This document shows positions 23,578 to 32,601 of a stretch of 64,000 bases of DNA, piece by piece. The DNA comes from Pseudobdellovibrionaceae bacterium. Its GTDB lineage: Bacteria; Bdellovibrionota; Bdellovibrionia; Bdellovibrionales; Bdellovibrionaceae. The stretch is from positions 1-64,000 of the forward strand of contig JAHBUW010000007.1 in NCBI GenBank assembly GCA_019637875.1. The letters are read 5' to 3'. The notes beneath the pieces are model-generated. The model searched no databases and was not told where the DNA came from. It saw nothing but the letters and a program-made list of their open reading frames with translations. The position numbers were made by a program, and so were the translations under genes. The stretch's first letter is position 1. The number at the start of each line of letters is the position of its first letter.

Positions 23578-25247
23578 GCCTTACGGATGTAATTGAAGAA
23601 GGCAACGATGCCAAGCCCCAATGCCACCGTGTAGCCGATCACCGCGAGGGCCGGTAAGCCCAGGATGAGCTGCTGGGCGGGGAAAACCGCCAGAACCGAG
23701 CTGCTCAGCAGAAGCGCCGCGATCACCAAGCCCAAGAAGATCAGGTGAAACGAAGTTTCGAAGGTTTTACGTAGATCTTCGGCTTCTTCGATCCGTATGC
23801 GACTGGCGTAACCGGGGCTGTTCACCTTGCGGATCCAGTGGTGCATTTGGCGGGGCAAGCTCGCGATAAGCGACTTGGAATCTTTCGTCAGCTGCGCGAG
23901 TTCGTAAGTGAGCTTCGCGGGATCGTATTGATGGCGCACGAGTTCGCCCGCGAATTCCAGGGCGTGGCTTAGGATATCGAAATCGGGATCGATACGTCGA
24001 CCCAGGCCCTCGATTCCGATCAGTGATTTGAAGAACAGCATGAGCTCGGCGGGGACGCTCACCTGGTGCGCGCCGGCGATGCCCGCGGACGACATCAAGA
24101 TTTGTCCCAGCTTCACGTTCCGCAACGTCATCCCGAAATAAGGGGCGACGAGATTCCGCAAATCGCGCGCGAGCGCGTCCGCATCGGCGGTTTCGCTGTA
24201 GGGCGCGAGATCCAGGTACTCGGCCGCCAGACGCTCGTAATCTTCGCGCGAAAGGGCCAGCATCATATTGGCGATCGAGGATTGGGTCTTCGAATTCAGG
24301 CGGCCGACCTGCCCGAAGTCGATCAAGCCGATGCGATTGTCGGGGTAGATCAGAAAATTTCCGGCATGCAGATCGCCATGAAACAATCCGTCCATGAAAA
24401 CCATCTTCAAGTACGTCCGCAGTCCCGTGCGCAAGATGTCCTGGCGGTCCGCGCCCTGTTCCAGCGCGCGATCCGAGCTGAGGGGGACTCCGTCCAAACG
24501 TTCCATACACAGGACGCGTTCGGTGACCAGACTCATTTCCACCGTGGGGATTTTGATCTTAGGCTCGTCGCGGAAGTTCTCTTGAAAACGACGGATGTTG
24601 TTGGCTTCCGCGATGAAGTTCGTTTCGATGCTGAGCGCTTCGAAAAATTCTTGCACGATGTCTTGGGGGCGGAAGGCTTTGGATTCGGGGATGTAGGTTT
24701 CCACGACGTCGGCCAGGAAGAACAGGACGTTGACGTCGTCCTTGATTTTGGCGGCGATGCCCGGGCGCTGCACTTTCAGGACGACGCGACGACCGTCGTG
24801 CAGGACCGCCGCATGGACTTGGGCGATGCTGGCCGAGCCCAGGGGCTCTTCGTCGATACTATGAAATGCCGAACGGTAGTCCTCGCCGAGATCTTCGCGC
24901 AGGACGCGGTCGATCTGATCGAAGGGTAAAGGCTGGACGCGATCGTGAAGGCGGGCGAATTCATTCGACCATTCCTCCGGAACCAAATCGGGGCGCGACG
25001 CCAAAAGCTGCCCCAGCTTGACGAACGTGGGGCCGAGCTCTTCGAACGAAATACGAATTCTTTCCGGAACTGAACGATGCGCCGAGGCTTCATCGGGCAT
25101 CCATTTTTCCAGTATGAAGCGTCCCAGGCCTAATCGCTCGGCGAGCTCCGCGAAGCCGTGCTTCGCGAAGACGCTGACGATCGTCCGCATCCGACCGGCG
25201 TTGCGCAGAGTCCGACGAATTTGCAAGCCCCGGCTGACCAGGCTCAT
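23574..25247 (-). CDS. ubiB: UbiB/AarF (ABC1) family atypical kinase
   Basis: The 557-residue product has the KxGQ-type motif [16 protein letters not shown]. The ATP-binding Lys region is [13 protein letters not shown] followed by VVLKVQRPG. The catalytic loop is [11 protein letters not shown] and the metal site is LIDFGQVG. Two hydrophobic segments at the C terminus anchor it in the membrane. In known bacteria UbiB helps quinone synthesis or membrane-lipid homeostasis; here no other quinone genes are nearby. It is placed between rnr (four-base overlap) and the LysR-type gene (four-base overlap), so all three form one operon. Confidence 0.92.
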   Translation of the reverse strand: MSLVSRGLQIRRTLRNAGRMRTIVSVFAKHGFAELAERLGLGRFILEKWMPDEASAHRSVPERIRISFEELGPTFVKLGQLLASRPDLVPEEWSNEFARLHDRVQPLPFDQIDRVLREDLGEDYRSAFHSIDEEPLGSASIAQVHAAVLHDGRRVVLKVQRPGIAAKIKDDVNVLFFLADVVETYIPESKAFRPQDIVQEFFEALSIETNFIAEANNIRRFQENFRDEPKIKIPTVEMSLVTERVLCMERLDGVPLSSDRALEQGADRQDILRTGLRTYLKMVFMDGLFHGDLHAGNFLIYPDNRIGLIDFGQVGRLNSKTQSSIANMMLALSREDYERLAAEYLDLAPYSETADADALARDLRNLVAPYFGMTLRNVKLGQILMSSAGIAGAHQVSVPAELMLFFKSLIGIEGLGRRIDPDFDILSHALEFAGELVRHQYDPAKLTYELAQLTKDSKSLIASLPRQMHHWIRKVNSPGYASRIRIEEAEDLRKTFETSFHLIFLGLVIAALLLSSSVLAVFPAQQLILGLPALAVIGYTVALGLGIVAFFNYIRKA

Positions 25248-27991
25248 CGACGACCCCGGCGTCCACCGTCACGACCGCGCGCTTTTTTCGAAGACTTCTT
25301 GCCGGACCCGCTTTTCCCTTTCGGTCCGCCGCCGCGGTCATTTCCACCGCGTCCTCCGTCGTCATCGCGTTTTTGGAACTTCGGTCGTGATTCGATGCGT
25401 GCGTCGTCATCGATTCGGCGGCCACGGGAGTCGCGGTCCCCGCCGGCTCCCAAGCGCTTCACCGATTCGGGGTTCCGGAGCGCCTCGGTCGGGGTCAGGC
25501 CCCGTTTAGCGAGGGCTTCACGCAATTTCGCTTCGGGATCGAAGCGACCTCCTGAGCTGGGCGTCGTGCTGGACGACTCGCTCGGCTTTTGCCGATTGCC
25601 CGCGGTCGAGGTGGTGATCGGACGTGGCGTTTCGCGAACGGGGGGCGCGACCGCTATAGAGCGACGGCCTTCGGGCGCGGCCCGGGCCGTGGGCGCAGGG
25701 CCGTTCCGGCCCGCGCGTTTTTGTTGGCGCTTGTCGTTGAGGCTTCCCGGTTTCGGTAAACGGGTTTCGCGCGCGACGGTTTCCGTACGTGCCGCGGCTT
25801 TGGCGGCGCGGCTGCGCCCCTTACCCGCTTTGGGTGGCGGTGCCGACTTCTTGCCTTTGCCGCCTTTTTTCACGTGAATGCGAACGTTCTCTTCGGGATC
25901 GTCGGCCAAAAAGTCGCCGTCGACGGGAAGTTGATCCAGATCGAGTTCGTCGATTTGGAATCTCTCCATGCGACCTTTGGGACGATCTTTCGAGCGCTGG
26001 GGCTTTGCTTCGGCTTTCGCGCCGGATCCGCGGACCAATTCGAAATCGACTTGGCCCAAATCCACGTCGGCCTCCGCGACCCGTACGCGGACCATCTGAC
26101 CGATCTCGAAGGCTTCGCCCGAGCGCGAAGCCACCAGTCGCAGCTGATCGGGATCGAATTCGTAGGTGTCGCGGGCGCTTTTGCCCAGCTTCTCCAGGCT
26201 GACTAAGCCGTCCACTTCGAACTGGCGAAGCAGTACGAAGACGCCGAACTTCGTCACGGAAGAGATCATCCCGTCGAACTCTTGGCCGATGAACTTCTGC
26301 ATGAAACGGGCGCGTTTGATGGCTTGAACTTGGCGTTCCGCTTTCACGGACCGTTGCTCGGCCGCGGACAGCATCGTGCCCGCCGTCGCGAGGTCATCTT
26401 CGCTCATGAGGCGATACTCGCCATTTTTCATGACCAACGCTTTAACGAGACGGTGCACGATCAAATCGGGATAGCGGCGAATGGGTGAAGTGAAGTGCGT
26501 GTAGAACTCGAAGCCCAATCCGAAGTGACCAACGTTATTCGGACTGTACTTGGCTTGCGACATCGAACGCAGCGCCAGGATGTTCAGGATCTGCGCTTCC
26601 GGTTTACCCGAGAACTCCTCCAGAGCCTTGGTCAGGCGTTTTTGCAGCTTTCCTTGCGAGAGGTTCACGCTGCCGCCGAAGTTGTGCAGGAATTTGTCGA
26701 GTTTCGCGATCGCCTCTTCATTTGGCGGTTCGTGAATGCGGTAGATCCCGGGCACTTCTTTTTGCGAAAGGAACTTACCGACGGCGACGTTCGCCGCGAG
26801 CATCATCTCTTCGATCAGGCGGTGCGCGAAGAGTCGCTCCGACTTCAGAATGTCGATCGGCTCTCCGCCGGCGTCGATGACAAGTTGGACTTCGGGAATT
26901 TCCAGATCCAGCGAGCCCTCACGGAAGCGTTTCGCCATCAAGAGCTTGGCGAGTTGTCCCGCGCGCTCGATTTCGCCGACGACGTGATCGAGTTTCGAAA
27001 TTTTCTCTCCGTCGAGGATTTGTTGAGCCTCGCCGTAGGTGACGCGCGCGGCGCTGCTCATGATGGCTTCGTAGAAGTCCGTGCGCTGGACTTCACCCTG
27101 GAAGTCCATGTGGATTTCCGAAACCAAGCACAGGCGATCTACGTGCGGGTTCAAAGAGCACAGTCCGTTTGAGAGCGCTTCGGGCAGCATGGGCACGACG
27201 AAGTTCGGGAAGTAAACGCTCGTGCCGCGATGGTAGGCCTCTTCGTCGATCGCGGTGTCGGGACGGACGTAATGGCTAACGTCCGCGATCGCGACGTAAA
27301 GAACGAAACCGTCGTCGTTCTGTTCGACGTAAATCGCGTCATCGAAGTCTTTCGCCGTCGCGCCGTCGATTGTGATGAGCTTAAGCTTGCGCAGGTCGCG
27401 GCGACCTTTCTTGTCGGCCTCCGGCACTTCTTCGGGAATTTCGGCGGCTTCGCGTTCGACTTCGTCGGGCCAAACGGAAGGAATGCCTTGGGTCAGGATG
27501 ACACGTTTGATGTCGTTCATCGGATCCATGGAGTCCCCGATGACTTCCGAGACTTTGCCGGTGAAGCGGCCCTGGTCGGGATACTTGGTGATTTCCACCG
27601 CCACCAGCTCGCCGTCTTTCGCGCCTTTGTCTTCGCCGGGCGGGATGATCAGATCGTGTCCCCAGCCTTTAGCGTCGTCGCGCAGAAGTCCGCCTTTATC
27701 CAAGTGGTGGTAAGTGCCGACGACGGTTTTCAATCCGCGGTCGAGGATTTTTATGATTTCGCCGCGGTAACGATCGCCACCGCGTTCGCGTTCGACGGAA
27801 ACCATCACGCGATCGTTCGTCATGATTCCGTCCATCGATTGACGAGGAATATAGACATCGGGAAGTTCGGGGTCTTCCGGAATAAAGAAGCCAAAGCCGT
27901 CGGGGTGACGTTTGATTCGTCCCGTTTGGGTCTTCGTCGATTTCTCGTTGTTGCCGGACCGGTTGTTGGAACGTGGAGTTTTGAATTTCAT
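25244..27991 (-). CDS. rnr: Ribonuclease R with long basic tail
   Basis: This 3'-5' exoribonuclease degrades structured RNA. The 915-residue product has N-terminal cold-shock-like OB domains (about 25-160). The RNB catalytic domain includes IDGATAKDFDDA (208-219, metal-binding Asp residues) and HFTSPIRRYPDL (about 498-509). An S1 domain follows (about 570-655). Residues 700-915 form a Lys/Arg/Gly/Pro-rich low-complexity tail that is far longer than in E. coli RNase R. It is first in an overlapping operon with ubiB. The start codon at 27991 gives the expected N terminus. Confidence 0.95.
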   Translation of the reverse strand: MKFKTPRSNNRSGNNEKSTKTQTGRIKRHPDGFGFFIPEDPELPDVYIPRQSMDGIMTNDRVMVSVERERGGDRYRGEIIKILDRGLKTVVGTYHHLDKGGLLRDDAKGWGHDLIIPPGEDKGAKDGELVAVEITKYPDQGRFTGKVSEVIGDSMDPMNDIKRVILTQGIPSVWPDEVEREAAEIPEEVPEADKKGRRDLRKLKLITIDGATAKDFDDAIYVEQNDDGFVLYVAIADVSHYVRPDTAIDEEAYHRGTSVYFPNFVVPMLPEALSNGLCSLNPHVDRLCLVSEIHMDFQGEVQRTDFYEAIMSSAARVTYGEAQQILDGEKISKLDHVVGEIERAGQLAKLLMAKRFREGSLDLEIPEVQLVIDAGGEPIDILKSERLFAHRLIEEMMLAANVAVGKFLSQKEVPGIYRIHEPPNEEAIAKLDKFLHNFGGSVNLSQGKLQKRLTKALEEFSGKPEAQILNILALRSMSQAKYSPNNVGHFGLGFEFYTHFTSPIRRYPDLIVHRLVKALVMKNGEYRLMSEDDLATAGTMLSAAEQRSVKAERQVQAIKRARFMQKFIGQEFDGMISSVTKFGVFVLLRQFEVDGLVSLEKLGKSARDTYEFDPDQLRLVASRSGEAFEIGQMVRVRVAEADVDLGQVDFELVRGSGAKAEAKPQRSKDRPKGRMERFQIDELDLDQLPVDGDFLADDPEENVRIHVKKGGKGKKSAPPPKAGKGRSRAAKAAARTETVARETRLPKPGSLNDKRQQKRAGRNGPAPTARAAPEGRRSIAVAPPVRETPRPITTSTAGNRQKPSESSSTTPSSGGRFDPEAKLREALAKRGLTPTEALRNPESVKRLGAGGDRDSRGRRIDDDARIESRPKFQKRDDDGGRGGNDRGGGPKGKSGSGKKSSKKARGRDGGRRGRR

Positions 27992-28773
27992 GTGTTGTGA
28001 GCCTAAATGTGGTTATGAGTCTTGGCAAAGGGCGAACGCCTTTGCGAATAGAGAGAGAATCGGAAAAGTGTGCTGTCGGGGTTCAGAAGAGAGTTCGCGA
28101 TCAATTCGGAGATCAAACAGAGGGCCGATATTTGCGGATGGAATTCGGGCCTGATCTCAAAGAATCAAAATTCGGAGTTGCGTTCAAGTTAAGATCCCGG
28201 CGGACGCCGTGCTTCTGGTCCGAAATCGCGTCCGGGGGTCCTGCGTCATCAGAATTTTTTAGGGGCAGGACTCTAATTTCAGGACCTAAGTCGAGGTGAG
28301 GCGCAGCGGCAACAGCTCACTTTGCCTCTCAGCGCTAACAGTTATGAAATCGCGCTTCGTCAATTCGCGTGAAACGCAACTCCCGCGCGGTTTTCAAGGC
28401 GATCAAAAATTCGTTTTTGAAAAGCAAGATGCAAGCGAATTGACCAATCCTTGGTGGGGAAGCTTGCCGAAACTTCGGGCCAGTGAGCACAGAAAAGCAC
28501 ACAAAAACAGCGTCATTTCGCGCTTCGTTTGATCTCACGCAAACAAATCCTGATTGCTTCCATATTTTTTCATCCTTAGGATTCGAAGGTGAAAGCACGT
28601 CTTCCAACAAGCGCAACGACGGAGGGGAACTTCGCCTGAGCGCACGGAAAGAGGACATCTGCCGCGCGAACCGCAAGGGAAGAACGGCAGGCCGCTGAAG
28701 GATTAGGTTCAAAGGTTTGAACAAAAATGATCAAGCCGTTAACGTCTTAGTTAACGCAACGAAAGGATCGACA
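27992..28773. other. Long intergenic region before the major outer-membrane protein
   Basis: About 780 bases lie between the divergent rnr and the barrel-protein gene, with no convincing ORF. Inverted repeats are visible. GGTCCTG (28237-28243) pairs with CAGGACC (28280-28286). GTTCAAA-GG-TTTGAAC (28707-28722) is a perfect 7-bp stem. CGTTAAC-gtctta-GTTAACG (28737-28756) is a perfect 7-bp stem just before the RBS GAAAGG. The last two lie in the probable mRNA leader and may stabilise or regulate it. The region could also encode a small RNA, which I cannot show. Confidence 0.4.
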
Positions 28774-29820
28774 ATGACAAAGGCGCTTGTATTGGCAGCA
28801 GTGACAATGATGTCTACTTCTGCATTCGCATCTAAGGCTCGTATGGCTGCACTGGGCGAATCAGTGACTATCGCGGACGACGTTCAAGAAGTTTTCCGTA
28901 ACCCCGCTGAAATGTTCGGTTTCGGTGACCTGCTCACGATCGAGTACGGTGGACAAGCTGAAGGCGGCTTCTTCCGTTCTTCGGGCGACACTAAGTATGG
29001 TATCTACTTCGGTAACCGTTCGGCTTCGTTCAACGCAGGTATCGACGCGTTCAACAACACGACTCCCGCTCCCGCGGTGACTCTGCTCAACGAACAAAAC
29101 CCCTTCGAAGTGTTCTACGGTTCGAAAATGGGTGATTCGGCTTGGGCACTGTCGTTCAAATACTCGAACGCAGCTGACAAAGCGACTCCGAACCGCAAAG
29201 TGAACACGATGGGTCTGCGCGCAGGTTACAACACTGACGCATTCGAAGTGTACGCAGCTCTCGGTTTGGCTGGTAAGTCGGAAATCGACGGCGTGGTCAC
29301 TGCTCAATCGGACCTGTCGGTTCGTATCGGTGGTGAGTACTTCATCGGTGACAGCATCGCTTTCGTCGACATTCAGCAAAACTCGGGCAAAGTCACTCCC
29401 AACGGTGGCGCCGATGCTAAAGCTTCGACTATGAACTGGACAATCGGTTACGAGTCGAAAGTTCGTTCGGAAACAGCTCACTTCTTCTACGGTGCGAAAC
29501 TCGCGTCGACAGAAGCGAAGCAAGATCCGGCAAAACAAACTTCGATGAAACTCCCCCTGTACGCAGGTGTGGAAGCAGACGCAGCTTCTTGGTTGGCAGT
29601 CCGCGGTTTCATCCAACAATCGGTTCTCCTGAACTCGTCGAAGAACGACAACGGTACAACTTCGGTTGATACTGAAGGTCTGAACGACACTGCAACTGGC
29701 CTGGGCGCGAGCCTGAAGTTCGGAAAAGTCTGGATCGATGGTACCCTGTCGGCTAACGGCACTGGTAACCTGAACACAGACAACTTGTTGGCAACAACAA
29801 GCCTGAACTACTGGTTCTAA
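28774..29820 (+). CDS. Outer-membrane beta-barrel protein (porin-like), copy 1
   Basis: The product has 348 residues with a signal peptide (MTKALVLAAVTMMSTSAFA). Mature residues begin SKARM, followed by alternating beta strands, and the end is NYWF with a C-terminal Phe, the usual BAM signal. No named porin family is recognised. ATG 28774 is chosen over 28717 because the signal peptide and the GAAAGG RBS both support it. Codons are strongly restricted (many AAC, GGT, CGT and GCT) compared with its paralogue at 29899, which suggests high expression. A strong terminator follows the gene. Confidence 0.85.
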   Translation: MTKALVLAAVTMMSTSAFASKARMAALGESVTIADDVQEVFRNPAEMFGFGDLLTIEYGGQAEGGFFRSSGDTKYGIYFGNRSASFNAGIDAFNNTTPAPAVTLLNEQNPFEVFYGSKMGDSAWALSFKYSNAADKATPNRKVNTMGLRAGYNTDAFEVYAALGLAGKSEIDGVVTAQSDLSVRIGGEYFIGDSIAFVDIQQNSGKVTPNGGADAKASTMNWTIGYESKVRSETAHFFYGAKLASTEAKQDPAKQTSMKLPLYAGVEADAASWLAVRGFIQQSVLLNSSKNDNGTTSVDTEGLNDTATGLGASLKFGKVWIDGTLSANGTGNLNTDNLLATTSLNYWF

Positions 29821-29854
29821 TTGAACCAAGGTTCTTGAGAGCAATCTCGAATCG

Positions 29855-29882
29855 ACCCCGGGTGATGAACCCGGGGTTTTTC
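29855..29882 (+). terminator. Intrinsic terminator between the two barrel genes
   Basis: ACCCCGGG and CCCGGGGT form a perfect 8-bp GC stem with a 7-base loop, followed by TTTTTC. It would insulate copy 1 from copy 2, although copy 2 may receive read-through, because its start is only 17 bases beyond. Confidence 0.9.
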
Positions 29883-29898
29883 TTTTTGTGGAGGACTC

Positions 29899-30936
29899 AT
29901 GCGGCTTGGAATCCTACTTTTGAGTTTGAGTCTGCTCGCTCTCCCTTTGGCGGAGGCCTCGAAAGCGCGGATGTCGGTCATCGGTCCCGCCGTCTCTCTC
30001 CCGGATGATTTCCAGGAACTCTTTCAGAATCCCGTGAAGGCCTTCTCCGTCGACGATCAGCTGAGCCTCGAGTTTGGCCCTCAAGGCGAGGGCGGATGGC
30101 TGATGAGCCTGTCTAAGGCCTCGAAACTTTCCGTTTACGTCGGTCATCGCACCGAACTTTTTGATGACCTCGTCGCCGAAGCGGCAAACGGACTCCTTCC
30201 CGAGCAGAACCCCTTCGAAATCACGTATGCTTCTAAAAATGAGGTCAGTGCTTGGGCCTTGTCACTGTGGCTCTCGAAAGCCCGCAATAAGACCACCTCC
30301 GCATCGGTCGAAGCGCAGGGCCTGCGCGCGGGTCTACGTTTCAATGAGTTCGAGATCTATGCACACGCCGGTTTTCGCAGTCCTTCGAAGATCGATGGTC
30401 TTCTGACCGCGCAGCTGGACTCGCAGTACCGCTTGGGCGGTGAATACGGAGTCGAAGACATGACTTACTATGTAGACGCGCAAAGCACGCGCGGCCGTAT
30501 CGCTCCCGACGGCGGCAACGATGCCCGTCGCGGCTGGGACGAAATCACGCTCGGGTTTGAACATCTCGAAGAAGATGCCGAGGCTTACGCCTTCTGGGGC
30601 GCGCGCCTAGTGAACACGCGCATCGCACGCGATCCGGCGAACGCGGTCACGCTGAATCTCCCTTTCTATTTCGGAGTCGAATCCAAAAGCTTCGAAGGCG
30701 TGCAGTGGCGCGCCTACCTTGAGCAATCCATCATCCTCAATCAACGCAAAGATGATCCGGGTACGGGCTTCCCGGCGACCGCCGACAACGAAGGCCTCAA
30801 CGACACCAAAGCGGCCCTCGGCGCCAGCTACCAAGGTGGCCCGATCCGCATCGACGGCGCCCTCACCGCTGCCACCACCGGCACCCTCACGACCGACACT
30901 CTCCTGACCGAACTCAGCCTCAACTACCTCTTCTAG
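29899..30936 (+). CDS. Outer-membrane beta-barrel protein, copy 2
   Basis: The product has 345 residues and is a paralogue of the gene at 28774. It shares the signal-peptide exit SKARM, the motif AEQNPFE/NEQNPFE, the block KIDG..TAQ and the end SLNYLF. It has RBS GTGGAGGACTC before the ATG. The codon mix is ordinary for the chromosome (many C/G third positions), unlike copy 1. That fits lower expression after a tandem duplication. It reads through the terminator region of copy 1. Its stop codon TAG (30934-30936) is the first arm of a hairpin. Confidence 0.85.
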   Translation: MRLGILLLSLSLLALPLAEASKARMSVIGPAVSLPDDFQELFQNPVKAFSVDDQLSLEFGPQGEGGWLMSLSKASKLSVYVGHRTELFDDLVAEAANGLLPEQNPFEITYASKNEVSAWALSLWLSKARNKTTSASVEAQGLRAGLRFNEFEIYAHAGFRSPSKIDGLLTAQLDSQYRLGGEYGVEDMTYYVDAQSTRGRIAPDGGNDARRGWDEITLGFEHLEEDAEAYAFWGARLVNTRIARDPANAVTLNLPFYFGVESKSFEGVQWRAYLEQSIILNQRKDDPGTGFPATADNEGLNDTKAALGASYQGGPIRIDGALTAATTGTLTTDTLLTELSLNYLF

Positions 30937-31040
30937 AAGGTAGCTTCTACTTTCCAGAAAGTACCTGCTACTTTCCGAAAGGTACCACGTACCGCGTGCG
31001 GTACCATCTACCCTGCGAAGCAGGGTAGATGGTACCTTTC
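30934..31040. repeat. Cluster of palindromes with GGTA(C/G)C core
   Basis: At least four palindromes lie in about 105 bases. TAGAAG/CTTCTA (30934-30949) includes the stop of the previous gene. TACTTTC/GAAAGTA (30948-30963) is followed by GAAAGTA/TACTTTC (30957-30975). GTACCGC/GCGGTAC is at 30989-31004. A perfect 17-bp stem with a three-base loop is at 31000-31036. GAAAGGTACC (30977-30986) and GGTACCTTTC (31031-31040) form an outer frame. The GGTACC/CCTTT ends match the hairpin at 54956-55029. It resembles a BIME-like cluster. Confidence 0.75.
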
Positions 31041-31166
31041 CGGCGGTGTCCGGGGCGCGGACGGTTGCGGGGCCGGGGACGGATGTCCGGGATAGGGTGG
31101 AATTGACGGGCTTTTGGTGGTGTTTGGGCTTTGCAGAAGGGCGGATCCGGCGACCGGAGGTGCCCT

Positions 31167-32303
31167 ATGATGAATTCGAAAACGACACTCGCTCTTCTTT
31201 TTGTTCCTTTGTTTCTTGGAGCTTGCGGAGTCGAAATCCGCGATAAAAACCAAGGAGACCAGCCCCCCATGTCGGCGAATGTCCGCCAAGAGGGGTGGAT
31301 CACGATGTCCGGAAACATGTTCACCATCGAGGAAGGCCTCGAACCCAAAAGCTACCGCGTGAAATTGCGTATCCCTGATGAGGTTCGTTTCGTTGAGCGC
31401 ACCGATCGCCGCACGCTGGTGAAGAAACGTTTCTGGATCGACAGCCGCGAGATCACCGACGGCGAAGTCGTCAGCGGTGAGTCCTACGAGTACGCTTTCT
31501 TCCGCACACCCACCGAAAATCTCGCGTCGACGACCGTACACGTGCCGATGGACATCGTCGTCGAAAGCACGATCGCTCACGACAAAATCGAAATGACGAA
31601 ACCGATTCGCCGCCTTTACCTGGGGCCGAACGCGGTCATCCAAACGGGAAGCGCGAATTTCGAAATGCGCGCCGAGCGTCTGCTCGCCGAACCGGGAGCG
31701 CGCATCGAAACTTTCGCGAAAGGCGCGAGCGGCAGTCAATCCGGTGGACAAGTCAGACTGTTCATCTGGAAAGGCATCGGCGACCTGCGTATCGAGTTGC
31801 GCGGACAGCATGGCCTCAACGGAGCGGCGGGTCCCGCGCACGGCGGTCGGGCGGCTGACGGCGCGGCGGCAGGCACGCAGCGGGCGAATCACTGCAAACA
31901 CATGGCGGGCGGTGGTCCGGGTGCGAACGGCGCTATCGGAAATGCCGGCGGGGCCGGAGGTCACGGCGGTTCGACGGGCTCATTCGAAATCGAAGCGACG
32001 GACAACTCTGAATTCAAGGTCCAAGCGGTCTTTGAGCCGGGCCAAGGCGGCGCGGGCGGCGAGGGTGGCCCCGGTCAACCTGGCGGTCACGGAGGTGCGG
32101 GTGAAAGTCGTACGGTGATCTGGCGTGAACGCGGCATGGGGCCCGACTTTCACGGCATCCCGATGGTTCACCGCGACGAGTGTCCGCGAGGCCCGAACGG
32201 TCCCGCGGGGCACGCCGGTCCTCCCGGCGCGCGCGGTCAAGATGGAGTCCCGGGTGGCACGGGATTCTTCTGCCTTAAAGTGCGGGGCGTTTGCGTCGAG
32301 TAG
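31167..32303 (+). CDS. Gly-rich, collagen-like lipoprotein
   Basis: The product has 378 residues with lipoprotein signal LGAC (Cys20). The N-terminal half (about 30-210) is a beta-rich globular region without a recognised family. Two Gly-rich segments follow: GGxGG repeats (about 225-325) and, near the C terminus, true Gly-X-Y triplets GPNGPAGHAGPPGARGQDG. Cys near the end (FFCLKVRGVCVE) may form disulfides. ATG 31167 has GGAGG at 6 bases; the frame upstream to 31131 lacks a start logic. It is probably a surface-anchored fibrous or adhesive protein. Confidence 0.75.
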   Translation: MMNSKTTLALLFVPLFLGACGVEIRDKNQGDQPPMSANVRQEGWITMSGNMFTIEEGLEPKSYRVKLRIPDEVRFVERTDRRTLVKKRFWIDSREITDGEVVSGESYEYAFFRTPTENLASTTVHVPMDIVVESTIAHDKIEMTKPIRRLYLGPNAVIQTGSANFEMRAERLLAEPGARIETFAKGASGSQSGGQVRLFIWKGIGDLRIELRGQHGLNGAAGPAHGGRAADGAAAGTQRANHCKHMAGGGPGANGAIGNAGGAGGHGGSTGSFEIEATDNSEFKVQAVFEPGQGGAGGEGGPGQPGGHGGAGESRTVIWRERGMGPDFHGIPMVHRDECPRGPNGPAGHAGPPGARGQDGVPGGTGFFCLKVRGVCVE

Positions 32304-32304
32304 T

Positions 32305-32601
32305 TTACTTGCGCGGACGAGGCGGAGGCGAACGGGGAGTCGGTGTCGGGGAAGGGGTCGGCGTGGGCGTCGGAGTCGCCTCGCCCACCTTCGGGAAGTC
32401 CGCGAAGTTCGGCGGATATCCCAGACACTCCCAGCGCTCGAACGAAGTCGTGCGCCGAGTGGCGGCTTTGTCGCAAGTTTCCCGATCGTAGAAGAAACAC
32501 TCGTAGTGCGTCGGCGAGTTCGCCGTGCACCACGGGCTGGTTCCCAGAAGATGGGCCTCGGCGCGAGGCCCGCTCAGCAAAAGGCCGAGAAGAAAAATCA
32601 C
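32305..32601 (-). CDS. Small secreted Cys-rich protein with Pro-Thr tail
   Basis: The product has 98 residues with a short signal peptide. The mature core WCTANSPTHYECFFYDRETC with a later CLGYP resembles the DUF3551-type small secreted proteins (spaced Cys around an aromatic patch). This resemblance is by eye only. The C terminus is a run of Pro-Thr pairs. It overlaps the nuclease gene by four bases (ATGA) and ends one base from the convergent Gly-rich lipoprotein. It is the last gene of the nuclease/importer operon. Confidence 0.7.
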   Translation of the reverse strand: MIFLLGLLLSGPRAEAHLLGTSPWCTANSPTHYECFFYDRETCDKAATRRTTSFERWECLGYPPNFADFPKVGEATPTPTPTPSPTPTPRSPPPRPRK

